A stretch of 64,000 nt of DNA from contig NZ_AP025667.1 in the NCBI RefSeq assembly GCF_022846655.1, positions 533,001 through 597,000 on the forward strand, given 5' to 3'. Positions 7,200 through 14,669 of this stretch are shown here, piece after piece. This DNA is from Streptomyces seoulensis. Lineage in GTDB: Bacteria; Actinomycetota; Actinomycetes; Streptomycetales; Streptomycetaceae. The notes beneath the pieces were generated by a model. That model had not been told where the DNA came from. It saw only the letters and a program-made list of their open reading frames with translations, and did not search any database. A program made the position numbers and the translations under genes. Positions within the stretch are counted from its first letter, which is position 1; each line of letters opens with the position of its first letter.

Positions 7200-8645
7200 T
7201 CACTCGGGCCGGGCGGCCGGGGGTTCCTCCGCGGGGAGCCGGCCCGCGCGTACGGCGTCGACCAGGGTCTGGTGGTCGCGCTCGTTCTGGTCGGCGTACG
7301 CCTCGGCGAAGGTGGCCAGTGCCCGGTCGAAGGAGTCACCGCCGCCCAGGTAAGCGGCGATCGCGACGCGGTCGCCGGACCGCGCGTGCGCACGGGCCAG
7401 GGTGAACCCGCACAGCTCGCCGAACACCCGCATGTCCTTCGGCCGCATCCGTTCCGGCACGGCGATGCCCTTCCAGTCGCGCAGTTGGCGGACGTAGAAG
7501 TCGCGCTGCCTGCCGTCGATCCCGTCCACTCTCTCCCAGCCGAGGAAGATGTCGCTCGTGGCCTGCATCAGCCGCTGGCCCGAGACCACCCGCTCGCCCT
7601 GGTTGCGGTACCGGCTCTCGCCGAGGTGCGCGGCGAGCACGGAGGTGTCGGCCTCCTTGGCCTGGAGGAAGAGCGGGTCCTGGTCGTCCCGGCCGAGGAG
7701 CAGGAAGATCCAGCAGCGGGTGCCGACGCTGCCGACGCCGACCACCTTGCGGGCGACGTCGGCCAGGCGGTAGTCCGCCAGGAGTGTGCGCCGGTCGGAG
7801 GCGAGCGTGCGGCCGTACCGTTCGACGAGGCCGCGGAACCGGCTTTCCAGCGCGCTGCGTTCGACCTCCGGCAGCAGGTCACCGGCCGGGACGAGCAGCG
7901 GGGGGTCCGCCGCAATCCTGGGCCGGCCGTCGACCGTCTCGGTGAGCTTGTCGAAAGCCTGCAGGCTGTCGCGGGTGCGGGCCTTCGCCATGGCGCGGGC
8001 CAGGTTCCTGCGACCGCTGTCCGTCCCGCGCAGCCGGCCCGCGACCAGGGACTCCAGGAGGTCCGGGCCGATCTTCGCGTACCAGACGTCGAGGTTGCGC
8101 ATGCCCGCGAACCGGATCATCGCCTCGCGGTACGAACGGACCGTGGAGTTCACGATGCGGGCGCGCTCGGCGTCGTCGAAGCCGTTCGCCCGGCCCGCGA
8201 CGACCAGGCTCGCCGAGAGCCGTTTGACGTCCCATTCCCAGGGGCCCGGCAGTGTCTCGTCGAAGTCGTTGATGTCGAACACCAACTGCCGCTCGGGCGA
8301 GGCGAGCAGACGGAAGTTCAGCAGGTGCGCGTCCCCGCAGAGCTGGGCCGTGAGCCCGGAGACCGGGGTCCCGGCCAGGTCGGACGCCATGATCGCGGCG
8401 GCGCCCCGGTAGAAGCGGAACGGGGACTCCGTCATCCGGCCGTAGCGGATCGGGACCAGTTCGGGCACGCGCGAGGCGGACTGCGCCTCCAGGACCGTCA
8501 GCGGGTCCGGCCGGTCGGGAGCGGGCCGGTACACGGAGTGGCTCGACCGGGGCGAGCGGCGCCGGGCCGCTTTGCCGAGAGCCGCACGGTCCGCGGGCGT
8601 GGTGCCTGGTGACACGCGCATGGCCGTGGCCGCGCTCCGGGACAT
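7200..8645 (-). CDS. DUF2252 family protein
   Basis: A 481-residue soluble protein with the DUF2252 arrangement: RSPRSSHSVY near the N-terminus, RVPELVPIRYGRM, then SPFRFYRGAAAIMASDLA, CGDAHLLNF, FDINDFDETLPGPWEWDVKRL and, towards the end, TLARAHARSGD. The GDAHLxNF and DFDE motifs resemble kinase-like (aminoglycoside phosphotransferase/HipA-type) catalytic features, so a phosphotransferase-like role is plausible but unproven. Start ATG 8645 has an excellent GGAAGG six nt upstream, favouring it over the longer frame to 8681. The CMD-like gene lies 117 nt upstream and the DHA2 pump follows; no functional link is evident. Confidence 0.9.
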   Translation of the reverse strand: MSRSAATAMRVSPGTTPADRAALGKAARRRSPRSSHSVYRPAPDRPDPLTVLEAQSASRVPELVPIRYGRMTESPFRFYRGAAAIMASDLAGTPVSGLTAQLCGDAHLLNFRLLASPERQLVFDINDFDETLPGPWEWDVKRLSASLVVAGRANGFDDAERARIVNSTVRSYREAMIRFAGMRNLDVWYAKIGPDLLESLVAGRLRGTDSGRRNLARAMAKARTRDSLQAFDKLTETVDGRPRIAADPPLLVPAGDLLPEVERSALESRFRGLVERYGRTLASDRRTLLADYRLADVARKVVGVGSVGTRCWIFLLLGRDDQDPLFLQAKEADTSVLAAHLGESRYRNQGERVVSGQRLMQATSDIFLGWERVDGIDGRQRDFYVRQLRDWKGIAVPERMRPKDMRVFGELCGFTLARAHARSGDRVAIAAYLGGGDSFDRALATFAEAYADQNERDHQTLVDAVRAGRLPAEEPPAARPE

Positions 8646-8762
8646 CGGGGACCTTCCTGCCGGGTCCGCGAGCACGGGCATGCGGGACAGGACGGACAGT
8701 TCCTCGCCCTGCTGTCCGGTGCCGGCCGCGCGGACCGTCGATGCCGGGTGGGAGCCCCGCTC

Positions 8763-9089
8763 TCAGCCCCGGGCCGCTATTTCGGCATCGGCGACGGCGA
8801 TGGCGATGCCGAGTGCCGTGGCGATGTTGGCCGCTGCCGTCATGACGCGGGCGGTGCCCACGATGGGTGCGATGGCGACCAGGACGTCCTGCAGTTGTTC
8901 GGCGGTCACGCCGCTGTCGAGGGCGGGGTCGATATGGGCCGCGTAGGAGATCGGCGGGGCGTCGGAGGCGGCGAGTGCCGCGATGCGCGTGAGTATGAGT
9001 GCGTTCGAGGGCAGCCCGCAGCGCTCGATCGAGTCGACGGTCATGGCGGCGAGGGTGTCCAGGACGGGGGTGTCGGATGCAGTGGACAT
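8763..9089 (-). CDS. Carboxymuconolactone-decarboxylase-like (AhpD fold) protein
   Basis: A 108-residue, all-helical, Ala-rich protein resembling the CMD/AhpD fold (LTRIAALAASDAPPISYAAHI, GVTAEQLQDVLVAIAPIVGTARVMTAA). The AhpD redox motif CxxC with following His is absent; the only Cys is in SIERCGLP. It is therefore unlikely to be an alkylhydroperoxide reductase and may be a decarboxylase-like or non-catalytic member. AGGAGG sits 9 nt before the ATG. It lies between an unrelated intergenic region and DUF2252, all on the minus strand. Confidence 0.8.
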   Translation of the reverse strand: MSTASDTPVLDTLAAMTVDSIERCGLPSNALILTRIAALAASDAPPISYAAHIDPALDSGVTAEQLQDVLVAIAPIVGTARVMTAAANIATALGIAIAVADAEIAARG

Positions 9090-9320
9090 GTCGCATGTCC
9101 TCCTGGTGAGTTCTGGCCCGAGGGGGAGTGAGGCGCGAAGCGGAGAGAGTTCCGCGGATGTGGGGCCTCACCTCAACCGTAGAACCCATCCGGGCCCTGT
9201 GCACGACACCCCGACATGCGCGGTGAAGCCGGGACGACGAGATTGGAAGTAGCCCGACCGGCCGAAGGCGACCGGTATCGGTAGCGGCCTGCTGGTCTTC
9301 GCCCGGGACGGGAGACAACC

Positions 9321-9680
9321 ATGAAGGACCTCAAGTTCGAGCAGAAGCGCTCACTGTCACGCCTTGAGGCGGCTGACCAGCTCACGGCACTCGCGGCCGC
9401 GCTGCGGGAAGGCGGGGAGGCCGAGCTGGATTTCGGCTCCGGGACGCTGAGCCTGCGCATCCCCGACGACCTCCACAGCGAGATGGAGATCGAGATCGGC
9501 AACGGCGAGATCGAGCTGGAGATCGAGTTCAAGTGGCCGACCGCACGGAAGCGGGCGACGCCGGCGCCGGCCCCGGCGGCCCCAGGCACGGAGGCCGCCG
9601 CCACGCGGAAGAGGGTGCCCGCGAAGTCCGTGCGCGGCGCCACGGGCAAGGCCGTGAAGCGGGCCGCCGCGAAGAAGTGA
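9321..9680 (+). CDS. Amphi-Trp domain protein with basic tail
   Basis: A 119-residue protein. Residues 1-75 match the amphi-Trp domain (DLKFEQKRSLSRLEAADQLTALAAALREGG, then LRIPDD and a final ELEIEFKW). The remaining 45 residues are an Ala/Pro linker and a Lys/Arg-rich tail (RKRVPAKSV, KAVKRAAAKK) that looks like a histone-like nucleic-acid-binding or charge tail. Function unknown. The closest purine-rich stretch is GGGAGA (9309-9314), 6 nt before the ATG. The 230-bp region upstream shows no obvious operator. It ends at a terminator shared with the convergent tRNA gene. Confidence 0.88.
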   Translation: MKDLKFEQKRSLSRLEAADQLTALAAALREGGEAELDFGSGTLSLRIPDDLHSEMEIEIGNGEIELEIEFKWPTARKRATPAPAPAAPGTEAAATRKRVPAKSVRGATGKAVKRAAAKK

Positions 9681-9695
9681 GCCGGGCACGCGCGA

Positions 9696-9726
9696 AGGCC
9701 CTTCCGTTCACCGAACGAAAGGGCCT
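9696..9726. terminator. Bidirectional terminator (amphi-Trp gene / tRNA-Arg)
   Basis: 14-bp stem with one mismatch, AGGCCCTTCCGTTC (9696-9709) against GAACGAAAGGGCCT (9713-9726), 3-nt loop. It lies 15 nt after the amphi-Trp stop and 20 nt past the 3' end of the opposing tRNA. Confidence 0.75.
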
Positions 9727-9745
9727 CTGGCCAGGTGTTTCTCTG

Positions 9746-9818
9746 TGCCCCCGGCAGGATTCGAACCTGCGACACCCGCTTTAGGAGAGCGGTGCTCTAT
9801 CCCCTGAGCTACGAAGGC
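9746..9818 (-). tRNA. tRNA-Arg (anticodon CCT)
   Basis: A 73-nt cloverleaf on the minus strand. The acceptor arms GCCTTCG and CGGGGGC pair with two G-T pairs, followed by discriminator A. The D-arm contains TAGCTCAGGGGATAGAGC, the anticodon stem-loop is CCGCT-CTCCTAA-AGCGG with anticodon CCT, and the T-arm holds GGTTCGAATCC. CCA is not encoded. It reads the rare AGG codon. Direct sequence evidence; high confidence. Confidence 0.96.
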
Positions 9819-9916
9819 GGGGTACGACGGCCACCGGGGTGGCTGCCCCTGACAGGGTAGCGGATCAGGGGTGGGGTGGTGGGCGAGCGGGGGCGTGGCC
9901 GGCCAAAGGGTCGACT

Positions 9917-11248
9917 TCAGCGGCGACTTGGCAGGACCGGCCCCGCCGCGGCCGTCGTGCCCTTCGCCGCGTGGGTGCGGGTCACCCGTACCCGGTACCT
10001 GCCGTCGAGGTCCGCGCTCGCCACGTGGATCGTGATGCCGTGGGAGGGGTCCTTGAAGGTCTCTCCGGGGGAGAACGGGGCGTCGGAGAGCTCGGCGTGG
10101 ACGTTGGGGCTCCGGGTGCAGCCGCCGCTGTCGCGGTGGGCGTCGTAGACGGTGATGGGACCGCGGCCGGTGTCGACGGAGGCGTCGACCTTGTAGACGA
10201 GGATGCCGGGCTTGCAGACCGACTCGTCGTTGCCGCCCTCCGCCCGTAGCTCCAGCGCGTACGCGGTGCGGTCGTCGAGCGGGACCATGACCAGCTTGCC
10301 GCCGTCCTTCCGGGAGAGCGGGGACAGGGTGTAGTCCGCGCTGCCCGCCGCCGTCGCGCAGCCGACCTGGGACGCCGGAAGCCAGCCCAGCTTCCACTTG
10401 TGCCAGCCCAGCAGGTCGTTGTTGGCCCCCCAGTCCTCGCTCATGATGTCCCAGTGGCCGACCGCGCTGCCCCCCTCCTGCGTGTAGAGGTCCGGCAGCC
10501 CGAAGGTGTGGCCGTTCTCGTGCGGCAGCACCCGGTACCCCGTCTCCGTGTACGCGCCGGAGCCGTCGTCCTGGCGGGAGTAGACGAAGGAGGCGTTGGC
10601 GACCGGGGTGCCGTCGGCCACCGGGGCCTCGCCGTTGCCGGCGAAGGTCACGGAGAGGACCGTGTCCAGGGCGGAGGGGCCGGCGTTCGGGGTGACCAGC
10701 ACGTTCAGCAGGTCGTAGGAGCGGAAGTCCACGTCCGGGTCGGCGGCGGAGACGATGTCCCGCACCAGTTGCCGGTAACCGGGGTCGAAGGGGGCGCCGC
10801 GCTCTATGCCGTAGTCCTCGAACGGCTTGGGCATCCGCAGCCAGGAGGTGACCGGGGTCTCGGCGCGGTAGTCGAGCCGGCCGTAGGACGCCTTGGCGAA
10901 CCATTCCTGGGTCTTCGGGAAGAACTCGTGGAAGCGGTCCATCGCCTTGCCCTCGCCGGGGGTGTCCGGGAAGTCGACCATCAGGGTCAGGGCGTGGACG
11001 GTGCCGGTGGAGCGGGAGTAGCCGGTGGAGGTGGGGAAGCCCTCGGTCATCTGGACCTCCGCCGCCCCCTGGATCATGCAGGGAGCCAGGGCGGCCGTGC
11101 GTATCAGGCCGATCGGCCCGGCGGTGGTGCGCGCCGTGAGCTGCCCGGACCCGGCCGAGGTGCTGACCGCGAAGGTCAGCGCGGTCACCGAGGCGAGGGC
11201 GGCAACGCGGCGCGGGCGTATGCGGCGGCGGGGCGACTGCGGCTGCAT
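9917..11248 (-). CDS. Secreted M6-family zinc metalloprotease
   Basis: A 443-residue exported peptidase. The N-terminus is a signal peptide: basic PRRRIRPRR, hydrophobic VAALASVTALTFAVSTSA, cleavage near residue 33. The catalytic site is H243-E244-x-x-H247 in HENGHTFGLPDLY, with Asp253 as likely third zinc ligand in the HExxHxxGxxD pattern of M6 (immune inhibitor A-like) enzymes; a Met-turn-like DIMS follows. Family members degrade extracellular proteins. ATG 11248 has GGGAGG 7 nt upstream and is preferred to the longer frame from 11293. It is transcribed away from a TetR gene across a 346-bp region with several regulatory-looking repeats. Confidence 0.9.
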   Translation of the reverse strand: MQPQSPRRRIRPRRVAALASVTALTFAVSTSAGSGQLTARTTAGPIGLIRTAALAPCMIQGAAEVQMTEGFPTSTGYSRSTGTVHALTLMVDFPDTPGEGKAMDRFHEFFPKTQEWFAKASYGRLDYRAETPVTSWLRMPKPFEDYGIERGAPFDPGYRQLVRDIVSAADPDVDFRSYDLLNVLVTPNAGPSALDTVLSVTFAGNGEAPVADGTPVANASFVYSRQDDGSGAYTETGYRVLPHENGHTFGLPDLYTQEGGSAVGHWDIMSEDWGANNDLLGWHKWKLGWLPASQVGCATAAGSADYTLSPLSRKDGGKLVMVPLDDRTAYALELRAEGGNDESVCKPGILVYKVDASVDTGRGPITVYDAHRDSGGCTRSPNVHAELSDAPFSPGETFKDPSHGITIHVASADLDGRYRVRVTRTHAAKGTTAAAGPVLPSRR

Positions 11249-11373
11249 GCATGGACCTCCCGCTCCACGGCAGCCCCCGTTACCCGGCTGCACCCTTTGG
11301 CCTCACCCTCGGTCGCCGGGGCCGGGGTCGCGCGCTGGAGGAGACCGATCGTGGGATTTCGGCAGGAGTGGGT

Positions 11374-11401
11374 GTGAATCGCATACTGTTGGGGTGAATC
11401 G
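11374..11401. repeat. Direct repeat GTGAATCG, 20 bp apart
   Basis: GTGAATCG occurs at 11374-11381 and 11394-11401, exactly 20 bp apart (two helical turns), about 125-150 bp upstream of the M6 protease start. The spacing suits a tandem-binding activator; the binder is unknown. Confidence 0.4.
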
Positions 11402-11438
11402 TCCGGCCGGAAGCGGAACAGTGACGCGCCGACCGTGA

Positions 11439-11454
11439 TGTGACCCAGGTCACA
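11439..11454. promoter_or_regulatory. CRP-like palindrome
   Basis: TGTGACC-CA-GGTCACA, a perfect 16-bp palindrome matching the CRP/FNR form TGTGA-N6-TCACA. Streptomyces Crp binds sites of the GTG-N6-GNCAC type (family knowledge). It could control the protease, the TetR gene, or both. Confidence 0.5.
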
Positions 11455-11481
11455 GGCATTTCTTCCGAGGCGGGAAATAAG

Positions 11482-11538
11482 CGGGGAGGGTCTCCCCGTT
11501 TAGACCTGTGTCCGCGCGAAACGGGGAGCTTCTCCCCG
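11482..11538. promoter_or_regulatory. Paired TetR operator candidates
   Basis: Two perfect palindromes of identical design, CGGGGAG-N3-CTCCCCG, at 11482-11498 and 11522-11538, centres 40 bp apart. Both lie upstream of the TetR start at 11595. Identical arms with differing spacers point to a protein-binding site rather than chance. Confidence 0.65.
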
Positions 11539-11594
11539 GATCAACGGACGATCACCGTCCGCCCGTCCCGACCCGTACAGATGTGGAGCCCGCC

Positions 11595-12248
11595 GTGTCC
11601 GCCGTGCGCACCGCACCCCCCGCCCGCAGGGCGTCGCCCCGGCCCCGTGCCGACGCGCTCCGCAACCGGGAGCGGATCATCGCCGCCGCACGGGAGATGT
11701 TCGTCGAGCACGGCCCCCAGGTGCCGCTCGACGAGATCGCCCGCCGCGCGGGCGTCGGCAACGCCACGCTGTACCGCAATTTCCCGGACCGGGAGGCCCT
11801 GGTCCGGGAGGTCCTGTGCTCCGTGATGGACCGCACGGCCGAAGCGGCGAAGGGCGCGCTCGCCGAGACCGGCGACGCCTTCGCCGCGCTGGAACGCTTC
11901 GCGCACGCCTCCGCCGACGAGCGGATCAGCGCGCTGTGTCCGATGGTCTCCAGCACCTTCGACCGCAACCACCCCGACCTGGAGGCGGCGCGGGAGCGGG
12001 TGGAGGCCCTGATCGCCGAGGTCATGGACCGCGCCAAGGCGGCCGGCCAGCTCCGCACCGACGTCGGCGTCGGTGACCTGATGGTCGCCGCCGCGCAGCT
12101 CAGCCGGCCCCCGGCCGGTACGGCCTGCTTCGACGTCGACCGATTCGTGCACCGCCATCTCCAACTCTTCCTCGACGGACTGCGGGCACCGGCCCGCTCC
12201 GTCCTGCCCGGCACGGCCGTGACCATGGAGGATCTGCGCCAGTCCTGA
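11595..12248 (+). CDS. TetR-family repressor
   Basis: A 217-residue regulator. The HTH lies at about residues 24-70 (RERIIAAAREMFVEHGPQVPLDEIARRAGVGNATLYRNFPDREAL), followed by a ligand-binding domain with no identifiable ligand. GTG 11595 is chosen because GGAG (11585-11588) sits 6 nt upstream; the reading frame extends to 11508 but that part contains one of the operator-like palindromes. A DHA2 pump gene follows 199 nt later in the same direction, so this is most likely the repressor of a drug-export operon, acting at the paired palindromes upstream. Confidence 0.9.
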   Translation: MSAVRTAPPARRASPRPRADALRNRERIIAAAREMFVEHGPQVPLDEIARRAGVGNATLYRNFPDREALVREVLCSVMDRTAEAAKGALAETGDAFAALERFAHASADERISALCPMVSSTFDRNHPDLEAARERVEALIAEVMDRAKAAGQLRTDVGVGDLMVAAAQLSRPPAGTACFDVDRFVHRHLQLFLDGLRAPARSVLPGTAVTMEDLRQS

Positions 12249-12251
12249 TCT

Positions 12252-12288
12252 GACCGATCGATCCCACCGACCGATCCGACCGACCGAC
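12252..12288 (+). repeat. CCGA/GATC-rich simple repeat
   Basis: Irregular short repeats of GACCGATC and CCGACCGA follow the TetR stop. The rest of the 199-bp gap to the pump gene shows no clear operator. No function proposed. Confidence 0.5.
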
Positions 12289-12447
12289 CTGCCGGGCCCG
12301 CGCCCCGGAATCGCACCCCCTAGCCACCCGGCCGCCGACGAGGGCGAGCCGGTGGGGCCCCGCACGCCCTGTGCGCGTACGCAGCGCCGTACGACCGTGC
12401 CCCGCATGTCCTGAACGTCCACTCGAAGTCCCGAACGGGGTACCCCC

Positions 12448-13986
12448 ATGTCCGAAACGGTCACCAGGCCGCCCGCGGCCGCCGCGCCCGGCGGCGACGC
12501 CAACCGCTGGAAGGCGCTCGTCTTCATCGCGCTGGCCCAGCTCATGGTCGTCCTCGACGCCACCATCGTGAACATCGCGCTGCCCTCCGCCCAGCAGGAC
12601 CTCGGCATATCCGACGGCAACCGGCAGTGGGTCGTCACCGCCTACGCCCTCGCCTTCGGCGGCCTGCTGCTCTTCGGCGGCCGCATCGCCGACCTGTGGG
12701 GCCGCAAGCGCGCCTTCCTCCTCGGCCTCGCCGGCTTCGCCGCGGCCTCCGCGCTCGGCGGCGCCGCCACCACCGGCGTGATGATGTTCGGCGCCCGCGC
12801 CCTCCAGGGTGTCTTCGGCGCCCTGCTCGCCCCGGCCGCGCTGTCCCTGCTCGCGGTGATGTTCACCGACGCCAAGGAGCGCGCCAAGGCGTTCGGCATC
12901 TACGGCGCCATCGCGGGCGGCGGCGGTGCCGTGGGTCTGATCCTCGGCGGCTTCCTCACCGAGTACCTCGACTGGCGCTGGACCTTCTTCGTCAACGTCC
13001 CCTTCGCCATCGTCGCCGCGGCCGGTGCCTGGTTCGTGATCCGGGAGCCCGAGGGCGGCCGCAACCGCTCCCCGCTCGACATCCCCGGCGTGTTCCTCTC
13101 CACGCTCGGCCTGGTCGCCCTGGTGTACGGCTTCACCCGCGCCGAGTCCGACGGCTGGAGCGACGCGGTCACCATCTCGATGTTCGTCGCCTCCGTCGTC
13201 CTGCTGCTCGCGTTCGTGATGGTCGAGAAGCGGGTCAAGGCTCCGCTGCTGCCGCTGCGCGTGGTCGCCGACCGCAGCCGCGGCGGTATCTACCTCTCGC
13301 TCGGCCTCGCCATCATCGGCATGTTCGGCCTGTTCCTCTTCCTGACCTACTACCTGCAGGTCGTGAAGGGCTACTCCCCGGTCAAGACCGGCTTCGCGTT
13401 CCTGCCGATGGTCGCGGGCATGATCACCGGCTCCACCCAGATCGGCGCCCGCCTGATGATCCGGGTCCCGGCCCGGCTGCTGATGGGCCCCGGCTTCCTG
13501 CTCGCCGCCATCGGCATGCTGATCCTCACCCAGTTGGAGATCGGCTCCTCCTACGCGGCACTGCTGCTGCCCGCGATGGTGCTGCTCGGCCTCGGCATGG
13601 GTACGGCGTTCATGCCCGCCATGTCGCTGGCGACCCAGGGCGTCGAGCCCCGGGACGCGGGTGTCGCCTCCGCGATGGTCAACACCTCGCAGCAGGTCGG
13701 CGGCGCGATCGGCACCGCCCTGCTGAACACCATCGCCGCGTCCGCGACCACCTCGTACGTCAAGGACCACATCGCGTCCGCGACCGCCGCGCCGCAGCAG
13801 CAGTTGGTCAAACTCCAGGGCATGGTGCACGGGTACAGCTCGGCGATCTGGTTCGCCGTCGGCATCCTGGCCGTCGCCTCGCTGATCGCGTTCACCATGG
13901 TCAACGCCGGTAAGCCGGGCTCCACCAAGGTGGCCTCCGGCGACGGCGCCGAGGACGAGGTCCCGGTGCCGGTGGTCGCCCACTAG
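12448..13986 (+). CDS. DHA2-family MFS drug transporter
   Basis: A 512-residue, 14-helix exporter. Helix 1 carries the DHA2 pattern ALAQLMVVLDATIVNIALPSAQQDLG; motif A is FGGRIADLWGRKRAF and motif C is in the GAIAGGGGAVGLILGG segment. Predicted proton antiporter for hydrophobic drugs or an endogenous metabolite. It is the second gene of a TetR-transporter pair, probably induced when ligand releases the TetR protein. The ribosome site is weak (ACGGGG). The C-terminus ends 14 nt from the stop of a convergent MarR gene with no obvious terminator between them. Confidence 0.93.
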   Translation: MSETVTRPPAAAAPGGDANRWKALVFIALAQLMVVLDATIVNIALPSAQQDLGISDGNRQWVVTAYALAFGGLLLFGGRIADLWGRKRAFLLGLAGFAAASALGGAATTGVMMFGARALQGVFGALLAPAALSLLAVMFTDAKERAKAFGIYGAIAGGGGAVGLILGGFLTEYLDWRWTFFVNVPFAIVAAAGAWFVIREPEGGRNRSPLDIPGVFLSTLGLVALVYGFTRAESDGWSDAVTISMFVASVVLLLAFVMVEKRVKAPLLPLRVVADRSRGGIYLSLGLAIIGMFGLFLFLTYYLQVVKGYSPVKTGFAFLPMVAGMITGSTQIGARLMIRVPARLLMGPGFLLAAIGMLILTQLEIGSSYAALLLPAMVLLGLGMGTAFMPAMSLATQGVEPRDAGVASAMVNTSQQVGGAIGTALLNTIAASATTSYVKDHIASATAAPQQQLVKLQGMVHGYSSAIWFAVGILAVASLIAFTMVNAGKPGSTKVASGDGAEDEVPVPVVAH

Positions 13987-13999
13987 CCGGTGGTGTGAC

Positions 14000-14521
14000 T
14001 CAGCGGAGCCAGGGCAGGTCCGCACCCGCCTCGCTCGGCTGAAGGCCCTCGGCGACGATCTCCATGATCTCGCCGAGGGCCTTCTGCTGTTCCGGGCTCA
14101 GTCGGTCGAACAGCGCCTGCCGGACCGCGGTCACATGGCCGGGAGCGGTGCGGCGCAGCACCTCGGCGCCCTCCTCGGTGAGCACGGCGAACTGGCCGCG
14201 CTTGTCCGAGGGGCAGTCCTCGCGGCGCACCCAGCCGCTCTTCTCCAGCCGGGCGATCGCGTGCGAGAGCCGGGAGCGGGTGATCTTCGACTTCCGGGCC
14301 AGCTCGGTCATCCGCAGCCTGCGGCGCGGCGCCTCGGCGAGGCCGACGAGCAGGCCGTAGTAGATGTGCGGCATGCCCGCGTCGCGCTGGAGCTGACGGT
14401 CGAGGTGGTCCTCCAGCAGCGTGGTGGCGTGCAGGTACGCCCGCCAGACGCGCTGCTCCTCGTCGCTGAGCCAGCGGTGTCCGGATGCCGGCGCCGTTGC
14501 CGGGGTGGATGCCGAGTTCAT
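14000..14521 (-). CDS. MarR-family transcriptional regulator
   Basis: A 173-residue winged-helix protein. The DNA-binding region is at about residues 60-120: RRLRMTELARKSKITRSRLSHAIARLEKSGWVRREDCPSDKRGQFAVLTEEG, with the typical Asp-Lys-Arg wing. The start is uncertain: ATG 14521 has GGGAG only 2 nt away, and a GTG at 14540-14542 is possible. Divergent from a DODA-type dioxygenase gene; repeated CTTGA-type sites between them suggest autoregulation and control of the dioxygenase. MarR proteins next to ring-cleavage enzymes commonly sense phenolic compounds. Confidence 0.9.
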   Translation of the reverse strand: MNSASTPATAPASGHRWLSDEEQRVWRAYLHATTLLEDHLDRQLQRDAGMPHIYYGLLVGLAEAPRRRLRMTELARKSKITRSRLSHAIARLEKSGWVRREDCPSDKRGQFAVLTEEGAEVLRRTAPGHVTAVRQALFDRLSPEQQKALGEIMEIVAEGLQPSEAGADLPWLR

Positions 14522-14545
14522 GTCTCCCACTGTACGAGCCACCTT

Positions 14546-14602
14546 CTTGAAACTTGAACAAGCCGGGCGTAATCTGACCGGGTAATGCTTGAGAGTTAAA
14601 GC
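14546..14602. promoter_or_regulatory. Candidate MarR sites
   Basis: Two related A/T-rich elements, CTTGAAACTTGAAC (14546-14559) and CTTGAGAGTTAAAG (14588-14601), share CTTGARASTTRAAS and are 42 bp apart in the MarR/dioxygenase promoter region. The first extends to CAAG, giving ends CTTG and CAAG. Likely MarR operators; inference from position and symmetry. Confidence 0.5.
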
Positions 14603-14669
14603 AAAGTCGCCTCGGCGTCAGCCTCGGTCCCCAGCGGGCCGCCCTGAGGCCGCCATGGGAGGAGCCGTC

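Larger units (their letters stand above)
11249..11594. other. Regulatory intergenic region, M6 protease / TetR
   Basis: A 346-bp non-coding stretch between divergent genes. It contains a GTGAATCG direct repeat (11374-11401), a CRP-type palindrome (11439-11454) and two copies of a CGGGGAG-N3-CTCCCCG palindrome (11482-11538), listed separately. The frame open from 11508 runs through it but has no ribosome site before 11584. Confidence 0.7.

Noticed and set aside
9746..9818. tRNA-Arg as an integration site with a mobile element
   Set aside because: No integrase, no repeated 3' tRNA segment and no composition change around it.
11374..11401. PHO box for PhoP
   Set aside because: PHO boxes are 11-nt direct repeats; these units are 20 bp apart and match the GTTCACC core poorly.
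12252..12288. CCGACCGATC repeats as an operator array
   Set aside because: Units are irregular in length and symmetry and lie just after a stop codon; looks like simple-sequence drift.
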